Notes under the pieces: model-generated
What the model was told of the DNA's origin: nothing
What the model saw: the letters and a program-made list of their open reading frames with translations, nothing else
Databases searched by the model: none
Source: Ornithinimicrobium sp. F0845
Lineage (GTDB): Bacteria > Actinomycetota > Actinomycetes > Actinomycetales > Dermatophilaceae
NCBI RefSeq assembly: GCF_023015765.1
Contig: NZ_JALKAL010000003.1
Location: 1-64,000 of the forward strand
DNA length: 64,000 nucleotides
Direction of reading: 5' to 3'
Part shown: in pieces, positions 7,821-17,227 of the stretch
Position numbering within the stretch: the first letter of the stretch is position 1
How the letters are laid out: each line of letters starts with the position of its first letter
Position numbers and translations under genes: made by a program

Positions 7821-9536
7821 CTAGATGACCTCGATGTTGGGATAGCTCGGCTGCCACATGCGCTCGAAGACCTGGCCGACCGGGTCGGTGAGGGGGACCT
7901 GGGCGACGCCTTCCTCTGTCGCCTGCTTCGCGACCGCGATGGCGACGGTGGCCGAGACGAGCCGGAGGTCGCTCATGCCCGGGAGCAGCGAGGCTCCGGG
8001 GCGCCACCGGTTGACCATCCCGGCCAGGGCCTCGGCGGCAGAGGCAATCATCCCCTCGGTCACCCGCCGTGCCCGGCACGCGGCCACCCCGAGACCCAGC
8101 CCGGGGAAGATCAGCGCGTTGTTGGACTGGGCGATGACGTGCCGGACGCCGTCATGGTCGACGGGGTCGAACGGGCTGCCCGTGGCCACGAGCGCCCGAC
8201 CGTCCGACCACTCGAGGACGTCGCTCGGCGTCGCCTCGGCGTGGCTGGTCGGGTTCGACAACGGGAAGATGATCGGCCGGGTGTTCAGGCGTGCCATCTC
8301 CTCGACCACCTCGCGGTTGAAGGCACCGGCCTTGGTCGAGGTGCCGATGAGGATCGTCGGCCTCGCGTTGCGGATGACGTCCATCAGCCCGATGTTGTTC
8401 GGGTCGGGGAGGTCCCAGTCCGCGACGTCGAGCCGCTTGCGTGCCCACGGCTTCTGAAAGTCGTGCAACCGGTGGTCGTCCTCGAGATAGAGCCCCTGGA
8501 TCCCGATCGGCCAGAAGCGGGCGTAGGCCTCCTCCTCCGTCTCCGAGCGGCCGGTCCGCAGCATCTGGTCCCGCACGAGGCTGGCGATCCCCATGCCGGC
8601 GCTGCCTGCCCCGAAGACGACGATCCGGTGGTCGTCGAGATCGACGCCCGTCACGTCGACGGCCGCGAGCAGGGCCGCCAGCACGACGGCGGCGGTGCCC
8701 TGGATGTCGTCGTTGAACGTGCACACCTCGTCCTTGTAGCGCTCGAGGATGCGGAAGGCGTTGGAGGTGCCCACGTCCTCCCAGTGAATGAGCGCCTGGG
8801 GGAAGAGCTTGTTGACGGCCCGCACGAAGATGTCGATGAAGTCGTCGTAGCGCTGCCCACGGACCCGGCTGTGCCGCTCGCCGAGATAGAGGTCGTTAGA
8901 GAGCAGCCCGAGGTTGTCCGTGCCGACGTCCAGGACGACCGGGATGACCCGGCGCGGGTGGATGCCGGCGGCGGCCGTGTAGACCGACAGCTTGCCGATC
9001 GCGATCTGGATGCCGCCGATGCCCTGGTCGCCGATGCCGAGGATGCCCTCGGAGTCGGTGACACAGATGAGGTCGACATCCTCGGCGTTCAGACCGTAGT
9101 TGCTCAGCGCCTTCTCGACCTTCTCGGGGTGGTCGATGGACAGGAAGACCCCACGGGGACGGTTGTAGGTGCTGCTGAACCGCTCGATGGCCTCACCGAT
9201 CGTCGGCGTGTAGATGATCGGCAGCATCTCCTCCAGGTGGTTGGAGAGCAGGTGGTAGAAGAGGACCTCGTTGCGGTCCCGCAACGCGTTCAGGGTGAGG
9301 AACTTGCCGAGCATCGACTTGTTGGAACGGTACTGCTCGAAGACGCGTCGGGTCTGGTTCTCCAGCGTGGTGAATCCGGTGGGCATGAGGCCGTCGATCT
9401 CCAGCGACTCACGCTGCTCCGCGGTGAAGGCCGTGCCCCGGTTGGTCATCGGGTTGGAGAGCACCGCCCGCCCACGGGTGCGGATGCGCAGCGGCGCGTT
9501 GCCGATGGTCGTGTCCTGGTCATATTCACGGCCCAT
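7821..9536 (-). CDS. maeA: NAD-dependent malic enzyme
   Basis: Oxidatively decarboxylates malate to pyruvate with reduction of NAD(P)+. Using the ATG at 9536 the protein has 571 residues, the usual length of the large bacterial/eukaryotic-type malic enzymes. Motifs: LPIIYTPTIGEA, VTDSEGILGIGDQG, FNDDIQGTAAV (metal-binding Asp), GAGSAGMGIA (Rossmann dinucleotide loop) and FPLSNPTSHAEATP. The open frame continues upstream, but that part is low-complexity Arg/Pro/Ser sequence and crosses the tandem repeat at 9601-9641, so it is not used. Monocistronic by position. Confidence 0.94.
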   Translation of the reverse strand: MGREYDQDTTIGNAPLRIRTRGRAVLSNPMTNRGTAFTAEQRESLEIDGLMPTGFTTLENQTRRVFEQYRSNKSMLGKFLTLNALRDRNEVLFYHLLSNHLEEMLPIIYTPTIGEAIERFSSTYNRPRGVFLSIDHPEKVEKALSNYGLNAEDVDLICVTDSEGILGIGDQGIGGIQIAIGKLSVYTAAAGIHPRRVIPVVLDVGTDNLGLLSNDLYLGERHSRVRGQRYDDFIDIFVRAVNKLFPQALIHWEDVGTSNAFRILERYKDEVCTFNDDIQGTAAVVLAALLAAVDVTGVDLDDHRIVVFGAGSAGMGIASLVRDQMLRTGRSETEEEAYARFWPIGIQGLYLEDDHRLHDFQKPWARKRLDVADWDLPDPNNIGLMDVIRNARPTILIGTSTKAGAFNREVVEEMARLNTRPIIFPLSNPTSHAEATPSDVLEWSDGRALVATGSPFDPVDHDGVRHVIAQSNNALIFPGLGLGVAACRARRVTEGMIASAAEALAGMVNRWRPGASLLPGMSDLRLVSATVAIAVAKQATEEGVAQVPLTDPVGQVFERMWQPSYPNIEVI

Positions 9537-9600
9537 GTGCGCCACTGTATTGCTGGCGGCACGGGGCCGCGAGGGGTCGACGAGCCAGAACACAGCATGG

Positions 9601-9641
9601 GGTGGCTCGCACCGGGCACCGGTGGGCTCGCACCGGGCACC
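9601..9641. repeat. Tandem 20/21-bp direct repeat
   Basis: Two adjacent copies of GGTGGCTCGCACCGGGCACC (the second has one extra G) lie in the gap between the malic enzyme start and the end of the upstream membrane-protein gene. Confidence 0.8.
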
Positions 9642-9648
9642 GGTGGCC

Positions 9649-10500
9649 TCAGACCTGGGCGCCGCCGGTGAAGTCGGTGTCGTCACGGTTCTTGGGCAGC
9701 CGCAGGACCAGGAGCACCACCCCGGCCACCGAGACCAGGATGCCGACCGGGGTCCACCACGGGGCACGGAGCAGGGTGAAGACGTTGCTGAGGATCAGGA
9801 TCAGCGGCCCACCCAGGAGGCCGGCCACGATCGCCCACAGGTGAAGGTCACCGGCCGGCAGCGACGGTGTCGGCGGAATGAAGTGCTCCTCCTCGTCAGG
9901 GCCGGCCCACCCGCGCCAGGCGTCCGAGGGCGTCTCGGGATAGTTGCCCGGCGCGTCCGGATAGTCGGAGTCCTGCGCACTGCCGAACTGCTGGCGGTGG
10001 CGACCCCCGGAGCCACTCGCCCGGTGCGACGGCGTGGCGGACGGCGACTGCCCCGGGGGATGCGGCGCGGCGGATGGCGGCTGTGCCGAGCGATCCGGCG
10101 TCGCGGACGACGGGGGACCGGGGTGCGCGGTGTGCTGCGGGCCCCGGGGGCCGGTGACCGGGGGGTTGGTGCCCGGAGGTGGCGCGCCCGCGCCCGGGGC
10201 GCCCAGGGAGCCGGTGACCGGGGGGTTGGTCCCCGGCGGACTGGTGCCCCTGGGGTCGGTGCTCTGAGGCGTCCTTCGGCGCGGCGGCCACGGGTTCGGG
10301 GTGTCAAAGCCCTCGAGCGGACGGTTGGAGCTTGGGCCCTCGTCACGCCGTCGGGACTGGGCGCGGCGGATCGCCTCGCGTCGACGCTGCTGCGAGGCCG
10401 CCTGCTCGGCTCGCAGGCCGGCGACGATCTCCTCGAAGCGGGCGTCGACGTCGTCCGCGTCGTCGGGGCGGTCCTCGTGCCCCGATCCCTCAGTGGCCAT
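9649..10500 (-). CDS. Actinobacterial membrane protein with Pro-rich middle and two C-terminal TM segments
   Basis: I do not recognise a named function. The 283-residue protein has three parts: an N-terminal helix with DARFEEIVAGLRAE, a long Pro/Gly/Ser/Thr linker of about 140 residues containing repeated PPGTNPPVTG units, and two hydrophobic segments (WAIVAGLLGGPLILIL and VGILVSVAGVVLLVL) followed by a charged cytoplasmic tail ending DFTGGAQV. The ATG at 10500 is used because the longer open frame lacks support and the chosen start overlaps the hydrolase stop by 11 nt. The repeated linker DNA suggests length variation among strains. Confidence 0.65.
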   Translation of the reverse strand: MATEGSGHEDRPDDADDVDARFEEIVAGLRAEQAASQQRRREAIRRAQSRRRDEGPSSNRPLEGFDTPNPWPPRRRTPQSTDPRGTSPPGTNPPVTGSLGAPGAGAPPPGTNPPVTGPRGPQHTAHPGPPSSATPDRSAQPPSAAPHPPGQSPSATPSHRASGSGGRHRQQFGSAQDSDYPDAPGNYPETPSDAWRGWAGPDEEEHFIPPTPSLPAGDLHLWAIVAGLLGGPLILILSNVFTLLRAPWWTPVGILVSVAGVVLLVLRLPKNRDDTDFTGGAQV

Positions 10501-11257
10501 GCTCCATCCTGCCCACGAAGTCTCGCGTGAGCGCAATCAGTTCCTCCGCGTCGTGGTCCAACGGGGCGACGTGGCCGGACTCCTCGAGCCAGTGGACGGT
10601 GACGTCGGTGCTGCCGACAGCACCGAGGAAGGTCTCCGCCGACACGGGCGGCACGACCCTGTCATGGCGGGACCGGAACAGGAGCACCGGCTGGTGGACG
10701 TCGGGCAGCTGGCGGACCAACCGTGGCCACTGCTCGATGAACGAGTCAAAGGCCCGCAGGGGAATCCATCGGTAGGCGAGCTCACGGGGCGGCCCCGGGC
10801 GCCGGATGTCGTCGGCGATCCCCTGAGCTACCGGAACCAGGTGCTTGACCTTCGGGATCACCTTCAGACGCCAGTCGGCCGCTGCGAACGCCGGGTTGAC
10901 GAGCACCAGACCGTCAATCAGATCGGGACGACGGGCCGCGACGTCGGTGACCAGGGCACCACCCATGCTGACCCCGAAGGCGACCACCGTCTCGTGGTCG
11001 GCACGCAACGCCTCGAGGCTGGCGACCACAGCACCCAGCCAATCGGCATACCGGGTGCGAGCCATGTCCTGCCAGCGCGTGCCGTGCCCGGGGAGCCGTG
11101 GCGCCGACACGGCGTAGCCATCAGCGGTGAGTTGCTCGGCGACCGGGCGAACCATCTGCGGGGTGGACGTGATGCCGTGCATCAGCAGCACGGCAGTCTG
11201 CGCGCGTTCGCCGACACCGGGGGACTCAAAGGGCTCTGCTCCTGCGATGATCTGCAT
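10490..11257 (-). CDS. Alpha/beta hydrolase (carboxylesterase/monoacylglycerol lipase type)
   Basis: A 255-residue serine hydrolase. Seen: LLMHGITSTPQMVRP (oxyanion HG), GVSMGG nucleophile elbow, SRHDRVVPP (acid Asp) and ESGHVAPLDHD (catalytic His). The pattern resembles bacterial carboxylesterase/MAG lipases. It is the first gene of a two-gene unit with the membrane protein (11-nt overlap) and is divergent from the acyltransferase gene, so a lipid-related role is plausible but unproved. Confidence 0.87.
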   Translation of the reverse strand: MQIIAGAEPFESPGVGERAQTAVLLMHGITSTPQMVRPVAEQLTADGYAVSAPRLPGHGTRWQDMARTRYADWLGAVVASLEALRADHETVVAFGVSMGGALVTDVAARRPDLIDGLVLVNPAFAAADWRLKVIPKVKHLVPVAQGIADDIRRPGPPRELAYRWIPLRAFDSFIEQWPRLVRQLPDVHQPVLLFRSRHDRVVPPVSAETFLGAVGSTDVTVHWLEESGHVAPLDHDAEELIALTRDFVGRMEHGH

Positions 11258-11267
11258 AAGACGATCT

Positions 11268-11277
11268 TGTCATGACA
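11268..11277. promoter_or_regulatory. TGTCATGACA palindrome in a divergent promoter region
   Basis: A perfect 10-bp palindrome 11 bp upstream of the hydrolase start, in the only intergenic space between the hydrolase and the divergent acyltransferase. It could be an operator; a palindrome this short can also arise by chance. Confidence 0.25.
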
Positions 11278-11360
11278 GACTGCCTCAGCGGTGAGCCGAG
11301 TCCCCGGGCGGCGACCCCTGTGCTGCCCTAGCATGTCCGGGACGGGATGAGGAGGTCCTG

Positions 11361-12377
11361 GTGCTGTACTGGTTGTTGAAGAACGTGCTGGTCGGACCCA
11401 TCATCCGCGCGCTCTTCAAGCCCTGGGTGGAGGGCAGTGAGCACGTCCCGGAGGAGGGCGCGGCGATCTTCGCCAGCAACCACCTCAGTTTCTCCGACTC
11501 GATCTTCCTGCCCCTGGTGGTGGACCGTCGGATGACCTTCCCCGCCAAGATGGAGTACTTCACCGGCACCGGGATCAAGGGCTGGCTCACCAAGACCTTC
11601 TTCAAGGGCATGGGGCAGATCCCGATCGACCGCTCCGGCGGCGAGGCCAGTATGGCGGCGCTCAACTCCGGCCTGAAGGTCCTGCGGCGCGGGGAGCTGT
11701 TCGGGATCTACCCCGAGGGCACCCGCAGCCCCGACGGCAAGCTCTACAAGGGCAAGACCGGGGTGGCACGGATGGCGCTGGAGGCCAAGGTCCCGGTCAT
11801 CCCGGTGGCGATGATCAACACCGAGAAGGCCCAGCCCACCGGTCAGGTGATCCCGAACATCGAGCGCGGCCAGGTCGGCGTTCGCTTCGGGAGGCCGCTG
11901 GACTTCTCCCGCTACGAGGGCATGGAGGACGACCGTACGGTCCTGCGCTCCATCACCGACGAGATCATGTACGAGCTGATGCAGCTCTCCGGCCAGGAGT
12001 ATGTCGATGTGTACGCCGCGTCGGTCAAGGAGCGGATCGCAGCACGCGCCAAGGCGGCCGTGGAGGGGGCCAGGGTCGCCGTGGACAAGGCGGTCGACCA
12101 GACCAAGGTGACCGCCGAGCAGGTGCGCCAGCAGGTCGAGGAGCGGGTCGAGACCGCGCGGACCCAGATCGAGCAGGTGGGGGAGCAGATCAAGGCCCGG
12201 CAGACCAAGGCGGAGCCCACCGGGGCTGACGAGGACCCTGACGACGTGGCCGGTGAGGCGACGGAGGCGGACAAGGTCGCGGACGACGCGGCCGGTGCGG
12301 CGACGGACCCGGGCGAGGACGCGGACGCGAACGTCGCCGAGGCTGACGCCGAGGAGACCGCTGACCAGCACCGGTGA
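11361..12377 (+). CDS. 1-acyl-sn-glycerol-3-phosphate acyltransferase (PlsC-like)
   Basis: Transfers an acyl chain to lysophosphatidate or a related lysolipid in membrane lipid synthesis. NHLSFSD is the HX4D catalytic motif, YPEGTRSPDG the phosphate-binding motif, and VPVIPVAMI the third block. The enzymatic domain ends near residue 215. After it comes an unusual extension of about 120 residues: a long amphipathic, probably coiled-coil helix rich in Val/Gln/Glu/Lys and then an acidic Ala/Asp/Glu tail. GTG start after GAGGAGG. Positional counterpart of Rv2182c, upstream of DAHP synthase. Confidence 0.88.
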   Translation: MLYWLLKNVLVGPIIRALFKPWVEGSEHVPEEGAAIFASNHLSFSDSIFLPLVVDRRMTFPAKMEYFTGTGIKGWLTKTFFKGMGQIPIDRSGGEASMAALNSGLKVLRRGELFGIYPEGTRSPDGKLYKGKTGVARMALEAKVPVIPVAMINTEKAQPTGQVIPNIERGQVGVRFGRPLDFSRYEGMEDDRTVLRSITDEIMYELMQLSGQEYVDVYAASVKERIAARAKAAVEGARVAVDKAVDQTKVTAEQVRQQVEERVETARTQIEQVGEQIKARQTKAEPTGADEDPDDVAGEATEADKVADDAAGAATDPGEDADANVAEADAEETADQHR

Positions 12378-12411
12378 CGCCTCCGGCCGCGAGGGCTCCT
12401 ACGATGTCACG

Positions 12412-13773
12412 GTGACCACGGACGTGACCGGACCGCCCCCGATCGGGCACCACTTCGACTGGCCGGACCTGCCCGCGCGGCAGCAGCCCACGTGGGCCGA
12501 CCGGGAGGCGCTGGAGCGTGCCGTCGCGACCCTGAAGGGTTTTCCGCCCCTGGTCTTCGCCGGCGAGTGCGACCTGCTCCGCGACAAGCTCGGTGCCGTG
12601 GCGCGCGGCGAGGCCTTCCTGCTCCAGGGCGGCGACTGCGCCGAGACGCTGGACGGCGTCACCGGCCCCAACATCCGGGAGCGGATCAAGACGATCCTGC
12701 AGATGGCGGTCGTGCTCACCTACGGCGCGGGCATGCCGGTGGTCAAGGTCGGCCGTCTGGCGGGTCAGTTCGCCAAGCCGCGGTCCTCGGACACCGAGAC
12801 CCGGGACGGGGTGACCCTCCCGGCCTACCGCGGCGACATGGTCAACGGCTTCGAGTTCACCGCCGAGGCACGCGCCCACGACCCCTCGCGGATGGTCAGC
12901 GTCTACCACGCCAGCTCCTCCACGCTGAACCTCGTGCGGGCCTTCACCTCCGGTGGCTACGCCGACCTGCGCAGCGTCCACACCTGGAACAAGGGCTTCG
13001 TCTCCGGGCCGGCGCAGAAGCGCTATGAGAAGATGGCGACCCAGATCGACCGGGCCGTCCGGTTCCTGGAGGCCTCCGGTGTCGCCGACGCCGAGGAGCT
13101 GCGCCGGGTTGAGTTCTACTCCAGCCACGAGTCGCTGGTCCTGGACTACGAGCGGGCCATGGTCCGGCGCGACTCGCGCACCGGCCTGCCCTACAACACC
13201 TCCGGGCACTTCATCTGGGTCGGGGAGCGCACCCGTGACCTGGACGGTGCCCACGTCGACTTCCTGTCCCGGGTGCACAACCCGGTCGGGGTCAAGCTCG
13301 GCCCCACCGCGACCCGCGACGACGTCCTCGGGCTGCTGGACAAGCTCGACCCGGAGCGCGTGCCGGGACGGCTCACCTTCATCACCCGGATGGGTGCGGA
13401 CAAGATCCGGGACCTGCTGCCCCCGCTGCTGGAGAGCGTCGGCGAGGAGGCGCACCGGGTCGCCTGGGTGTGCGACCCGATGCACGGCAACACCTTCGCC
13501 TCGCCCAGTGGGCACAAGACCCGGCGCTTCGACGACGTCATCGACGAGGTCGCCGGGTTCTTCGAGGCCCACCGGGCGGCCGGCACCTGGCCGGGCGGCA
13601 TCCACGTGGAGCTGACCGGCAACGATGTCACCGAGTGCGTCGGTGGCTCCGGGTCCCTGGACGTCCAGGACCTCGGGCTGCGCTACGAGACGGTCTGCGA
13701 CCCGCGGCTGAACCACCAGCAGAGCCTGGACATGGCCTTCCAGGTCGCCGCGATGCTCGAGGCGGGCCGGTGA
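12412..13773 (+). CDS. aroG: 3-deoxy-7-phosphoheptulonate synthase, class II
   Basis: First step of the shikimate pathway: condenses phosphoenolpyruvate and erythrose 4-phosphate. Plant-type (class II) features: LQGGDCAE with the metal-binding Cys, VVKVGRLAGQFAKPRS, YRGDMVN, EFYSSHE, NPVGVKLGP, WVCDPMHGN and HVELTGNDVTEC. 453 residues is normal. GTG at 12412 is used since no earlier in-frame start has support; the start is the least certain part. Stop overlaps the next start as GTGA. As in M. tuberculosis, it neighbours the PknL-type kinase. Confidence 0.94.
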   Translation: MTTDVTGPPPIGHHFDWPDLPARQQPTWADREALERAVATLKGFPPLVFAGECDLLRDKLGAVARGEAFLLQGGDCAETLDGVTGPNIRERIKTILQMAVVLTYGAGMPVVKVGRLAGQFAKPRSSDTETRDGVTLPAYRGDMVNGFEFTAEARAHDPSRMVSVYHASSSTLNLVRAFTSGGYADLRSVHTWNKGFVSGPAQKRYEKMATQIDRAVRFLEASGVADAEELRRVEFYSSHESLVLDYERAMVRRDSRTGLPYNTSGHFIWVGERTRDLDGAHVDFLSRVHNPVGVKLGPTATRDDVLGLLDKLDPERVPGRLTFITRMGADKIRDLLPPLLESVGEEAHRVAWVCDPMHGNTFASPSGHKTRRFDDVIDEVAGFFEAHRAAGTWPGGIHVELTGNDVTECVGGSGSLDVQDLGLRYETVCDPRLNHQQSLDMAFQVAAMLEAGR

Positions 13774-14867
13774 GCGCCGCCACCTCTGGCACGGCCACCG
13801 TCGCGCCCGGCACCACTACCGCGGACCTGCGCTCGGACACGCTGACCCGTCCCAGCGAGGCGATGCGCCACGCGATGGCCCACGCCCCGGTCGGCGACGA
13901 CGTCTATGCCGAGGACCCAACAGTCCTGGCCCTGCAGCGAGAGGTGGCCGAGCTCCTGGGGCACGAGGACGCGCTGTTCACGCCGACCGGCTCGATGGCC
14001 AACCAGCTCGGCGTCCGACTCCACGTGGCGCCCGGCGCCGAGCTCATCGCCGACGACCTGGCGCACGTGCTGCGGGCCGAGCTGGGAGCGGCAGCCGTGC
14101 TCAGCGGCATCTCCGCCCGCAGCTGGCACGCCACCAACGGGCTGCTCGACGTCGACGCCGCCATGGCGCTCGCGGTCACCGACGGCGGCGCCTACCAGGT
14201 GGGCACCACCTGCGTCGTGGTCGAGAACACCCACAACTTCGGCGGCGGCACCGTCCAGCCGCTGGAGACGATGCAGGAGCTGCACCGGCGCGCCCACGAG
14301 CGCGGGATGGCGGTGCACCTGGACGGTGCCCGGCTCTGGAACGCGCACGTCGCCACCGGGATCCCGCTGGCGGAGTATGCCGCGTGCGCCGACACCGTGT
14401 CCGTCTGCCTGAGCAAGGGGCTGGGTGCCCCGGTCGGGTCGCTGCTCGTCGGCTCGGCCGAGCACATGGAGCAGGCCCGGGTCTGGCGCAAGCGGTTCGG
14501 CGGCGGGATGCGGCAGGTCGGCATCCTGGCCGAGGGTGGGCGCTACGCCCTGGCCCATCAGCTGGAGCGCCTGGCCGACGACCACGCCCGCTGCCGGCGG
14601 GTCGCCGAGGCGGTCGCCGCGTCCCGGCCGGGGGTCGTGGACCCGGCCGCGGTGCACACCAACATCCTGGTCCTGCAGGTGGCGGCGGCCGGCTGGACCG
14701 GTGCCGACTTCATCGCGGCGGCGGGGGAGCGCGGCGTGCTGGGCTACGCGACCGGGCCAGGCAGCGTCCGATTCGTGTGGCACCTGGACGTCGACGACGC
14801 CCAGACCGACCACGCCGCCGGCGTCCTCACCGAGCTGCTGTCGGCGGGGGAGCCCCAGCGCGCCTGA
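13770..14867 (+). CDS. Low-specificity L-threonine aldolase (PLP-dependent)
   Basis: Cleaves threonine/allo-threonine to glycine and acetaldehyde. Fold-type I PLP features: LRSDTLTRPS at the N-terminus (family hallmark), ENTHNFGGGT, AVHLDGARLWNA, and VSVCLSKGLGAPVGS carrying the Schiff-base Lys. 365 residues. GTG start overlaps the DAHP synthase stop (GTGA), so it is translationally coupled to it. The pairing with an aromatic pathway gene does not point to a shared pathway. Confidence 0.92.
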   Translation: MSAATSGTATVAPGTTTADLRSDTLTRPSEAMRHAMAHAPVGDDVYAEDPTVLALQREVAELLGHEDALFTPTGSMANQLGVRLHVAPGAELIADDLAHVLRAELGAAAVLSGISARSWHATNGLLDVDAAMALAVTDGGAYQVGTTCVVVENTHNFGGGTVQPLETMQELHRRAHERGMAVHLDGARLWNAHVATGIPLAEYAACADTVSVCLSKGLGAPVGSLLVGSAEHMEQARVWRKRFGGGMRQVGILAEGGRYALAHQLERLADDHARCRRVAEAVAASRPGVVDPAAVHTNILVLQVAAAGWTGADFIAAAGERGVLGYATGPGSVRFVWHLDVDDAQTDHAAGVLTELLSAGEPQRA

Positions 14868-14906
14868 CCGCTCGTCCACGGCACCGGGCACCTGACCCGG
14901 CCACGG

Positions 14907-16838
14907 TCAGAGGACAGTGAGGATGATCTCGGTGCCCTTGGGCACCATCTCGCCGGGGTCGACGCTCTGGAAGCGCACCGTCGAGAAGTAGCCGCCGGCC
15001 AGGTCCTCTCGACCGACCTCGAAGCCCGCCTCCTTGAGCTGCTCCTCAGCCTCGCTCCACTGCTTCCCGATGACCCGCGGCACCTCGATGAGCTCAGGCC
15101 CCTTCGAGATCGTCAGGGTCACCTGGTCACCGCGGAATCCGGTGCCGGACTCCGGCGACTGGGACACGACGTGCCCCTCCTCCACGGAGTCGCTGAACAC
15201 CCGGTCGGGGGCGATGCTGACCGAGAAGCCCGCCTCGCTGAGGGCCTCCTCGGCGTCGTCCTGTGGCTGCCCGGTGACGTCCAGGACCTCGATCGGCTCC
15301 CGGCCCTGGCTGACGGTCAGCGTGACCTCGGCGTCCGGCTTGAGCTCGGTGCCCTCCTCGGGCTCGACCGAGATGACCTGTCCCTCGGGGATCGTCTCGT
15401 CATAGACCATGACCGGCTCGGTGAGGGTGAGGTTGGCGTCCTCGATCATGGGTGTCGCCTGCTCGAGCGTGCGCCCGATGACTGGCGGCACGGCATACCG
15501 CTCCGGCCCCTGGGAGACGGTGAGGGTGACGTCGGTGCCGTGCCGCAGCGAGACCCCCGGCTCGTGGGAGGCCTCGATGACCACGCCGGAGGCGATCGTC
15601 TCCGAGTAGGCCAGTTCGACCACCGTGTCCAGGTCCTGGGCGTCCAGGGCCGTGCGAGCGTCGGCCTCGGTGAGCCCGACCAGGGTGGGCACGGGGGAGT
15701 GGATCCCTGGCCCCTCGGTGAAGTACCAGGCAGCGCCCGCCCCCGTGGCCGCGATGAGGACCAGCAGTATGCCGAGCACCCACCCGAGTGCCTTCACCCG
15801 CCTCCGCGGACGGCGGGGAGCGCGCGGGGGCCTGGCCGGCCGGTTGCCGCGGGTGCGGGCGTAGTGGCCCGGATCCGTGCGCGGCACGGCCACGGTATCG
15901 GTGGCGCGGAGCGGACGGGTGTGGTCGAACGCCTGCGTCAGGTCGGGGTCGTCGGCGACCCGGCGCCCCGGCAGAGCGTCCAGCTCTCCGTCGGAGAGCT
16001 GGCGCACGGAGTGGCGCAGCTGGGTGAGGGCGGCGGCGCCGTCGGTCGGGCGGCGCTCCGGGTCGTTGGCCGAGGCCCACTGGATGAACGCGTCGATCTC
16101 GGCCGGGACTGTTGCCACGGTGCTGGCGGCGCGGGGCACCTGGCCGTGCACGTGGGCGTGGGCGACCTGCATCGCGTTGTCGCCCGGGTAGGCCTTTACA
16201 CCGGTGAGCAGCTCGTAGAACAGCAGCCCCGCGGAGTAGACGTCGCTGCGCTCGTCGGTGCGACCGCGCTCGACCTGCTCGGGCGCGAGGTAGGCGGCGG
16301 TGCCCCACACCAGCTCGCTGCTGTGGCTGGAGGTGGCCGCGCTGACCGCCCGGGCCAGCCCGAAGTCGGCCACCTTGACGGTGCCGTCCTCGCGGATCAG
16401 GACGTTCTCCGGCTTGACGTCGCGGTGCGCGAGCCCGGCCTCGTGCGCCGCGGCCAGCGCCTGCAGCACCGGGTCGATGTAGGCCACGGCCTCACGCACG
16501 CTGTGCGCCCCGTGCTCGGTGATCACCTCGCGCAGGGTGCGCCCCTCGACCAGCTCCATCGCCAGGAAGACCAGGTCGCCGTCCTCGCCCTGGTCGAAGA
16601 CCGAGACCACGTGGGGATGCGACAGCCGTGCGGCCGTCCGCGCCTCCTGCCGGAAGCGGGTGACGAAGGCCTCGTCCCGGGCCAGGTTGGCGTGCATGAT
16701 CTTCAGCGCGACCCGTCGGTCCAGCCGCAGGTCGGTGGCGGAGTAGACCGCTGCCATCCCGCCCTGGGCGAGGAGGGACTCCACGCGGTATCGACCGTCC
16801 AGGACACGGTCGATCACGGCAGAGGTCGCGGTGCTCAC
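14907..16838 (-). CDS. pknL: Serine/threonine protein kinase with PASTA domains (PknL-like)
   Basis: Membrane receptor kinase. Kinase domain about residues 12-280: Gly-rich AQGGMAAVYS, VALK with Lys46, HRDVKPEN with catalytic Asp140, DFG at 158-160 and APEQ. Then a basic Pro/Arg juxtamembrane stretch, one TM segment (351-373) and four extracellular PASTA repeats that are expected to sense muropeptides or uncrosslinked peptidoglycan. The nearby Rv2175c homologue is the known substrate of PknL in M. tuberculosis, and DAHP synthase adjoins as there, which supports PknL rather than PknB. The M. tuberculosis PknL lacks these PASTA repeats while, as I recall, corynebacterial PknL has them. Confidence 0.9.
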   Translation of the reverse strand: MSTATSAVIDRVLDGRYRVESLLAQGGMAAVYSATDLRLDRRVALKIMHANLARDEAFVTRFRQEARTAARLSHPHVVSVFDQGEDGDLVFLAMELVEGRTLREVITEHGAHSVREAVAYIDPVLQALAAAHEAGLAHRDVKPENVLIREDGTVKVADFGLARAVSAATSSHSSELVWGTAAYLAPEQVERGRTDERSDVYSAGLLFYELLTGVKAYPGDNAMQVAHAHVHGQVPRAASTVATVPAEIDAFIQWASANDPERRPTDGAAALTQLRHSVRQLSDGELDALPGRRVADDPDLTQAFDHTRPLRATDTVAVPRTDPGHYARTRGNRPARPPRAPRRPRRRVKALGWVLGILLVLIAATGAGAAWYFTEGPGIHSPVPTLVGLTEADARTALDAQDLDTVVELAYSETIASGVVIEASHEPGVSLRHGTDVTLTVSQGPERYAVPPVIGRTLEQATPMIEDANLTLTEPVMVYDETIPEGQVISVEPEEGTELKPDAEVTLTVSQGREPIEVLDVTGQPQDDAEEALSEAGFSVSIAPDRVFSDSVEEGHVVSQSPESGTGFRGDQVTLTISKGPELIEVPRVIGKQWSEAEEQLKEAGFEVGREDLAGGYFSTVRFQSVDPGEMVPKGTEIILTVL

Positions 16839-16927
16839 CCTGCCAGGATACGGAGACTGGGCGTGAAAACCGTGCAGGCGCCGTGCTGCGGGGGTCGCCT
16901 CGGGGGAGGCGCGGGCCGTGCCCTGCG

Positions 16928-17227
16928 TCAGATCGTGGGCAGTATGACGTGCTGCCCGACCTGCAGGCCCCGTGCCCGGACGCCGGGGTTGAGGCTGAGC
17001 AGGGCGGTCACCGGGACCCCGTGCGCGGCAGCGATGCCGGAGAGGGTGTCCCCGGCGCGGACCGTGACGGTGCGGGCGGCGACCGGGGCGCCGTGCTCAC
17101 GCCCACCCGACCGGGGCGCCGCGACCTGGGCGAACCGTGGCCGGGTGGTGGGCAGGAGACGGGCAGCGAGCGTCATGCCGGAGGCCTGGATGTGCAGGGA
17201 CGGGGGCCGCTCTGCCACAGTGCTCAT
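16928..17227 (-). CDS. Small LysM-domain protein
   Basis: A 99-residue protein whose C-terminal half is a LysM peptidoglycan-binding domain (VTVRAGDTLSGIAAAHG ... VQVGQHVILP pattern). The N-terminal half contains a weakly hydrophobic stretch but no clear signal peptide, so its export route is uncertain. ATG 17227 is preceded by AGGAG at good spacing; the longer open frame upstream has no start support. It is divergent from the PknL-substrate homologue and close to the PASTA kinase, so cell-wall sensing is a fitting context. Confidence 0.85.
   Translation of the reverse strand: MSTVAERPPSLHIQASGMTLAARLLPTTRPRFAQVAAPRSGGREHGAPVAARTVTVRAGDTLSGIAAAHGVPVTALLSLNPGVRARGLQVGQHVILPTI

Noticed and set aside
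7665-9671. Open frame of 668 codons antisense to the malic enzyme gene
   Set aside because: Low-complexity Asp/Val/Gly/Arg product with no motif; opposite strand carries an intact malic enzyme.
9537-9767. N-terminal extension of the malic enzyme up to 9767
   Set aside because: The extra residues are compositionally biased, run through a tandem DNA repeat and overlap another gene; the family N-terminus fits ATG 9536.
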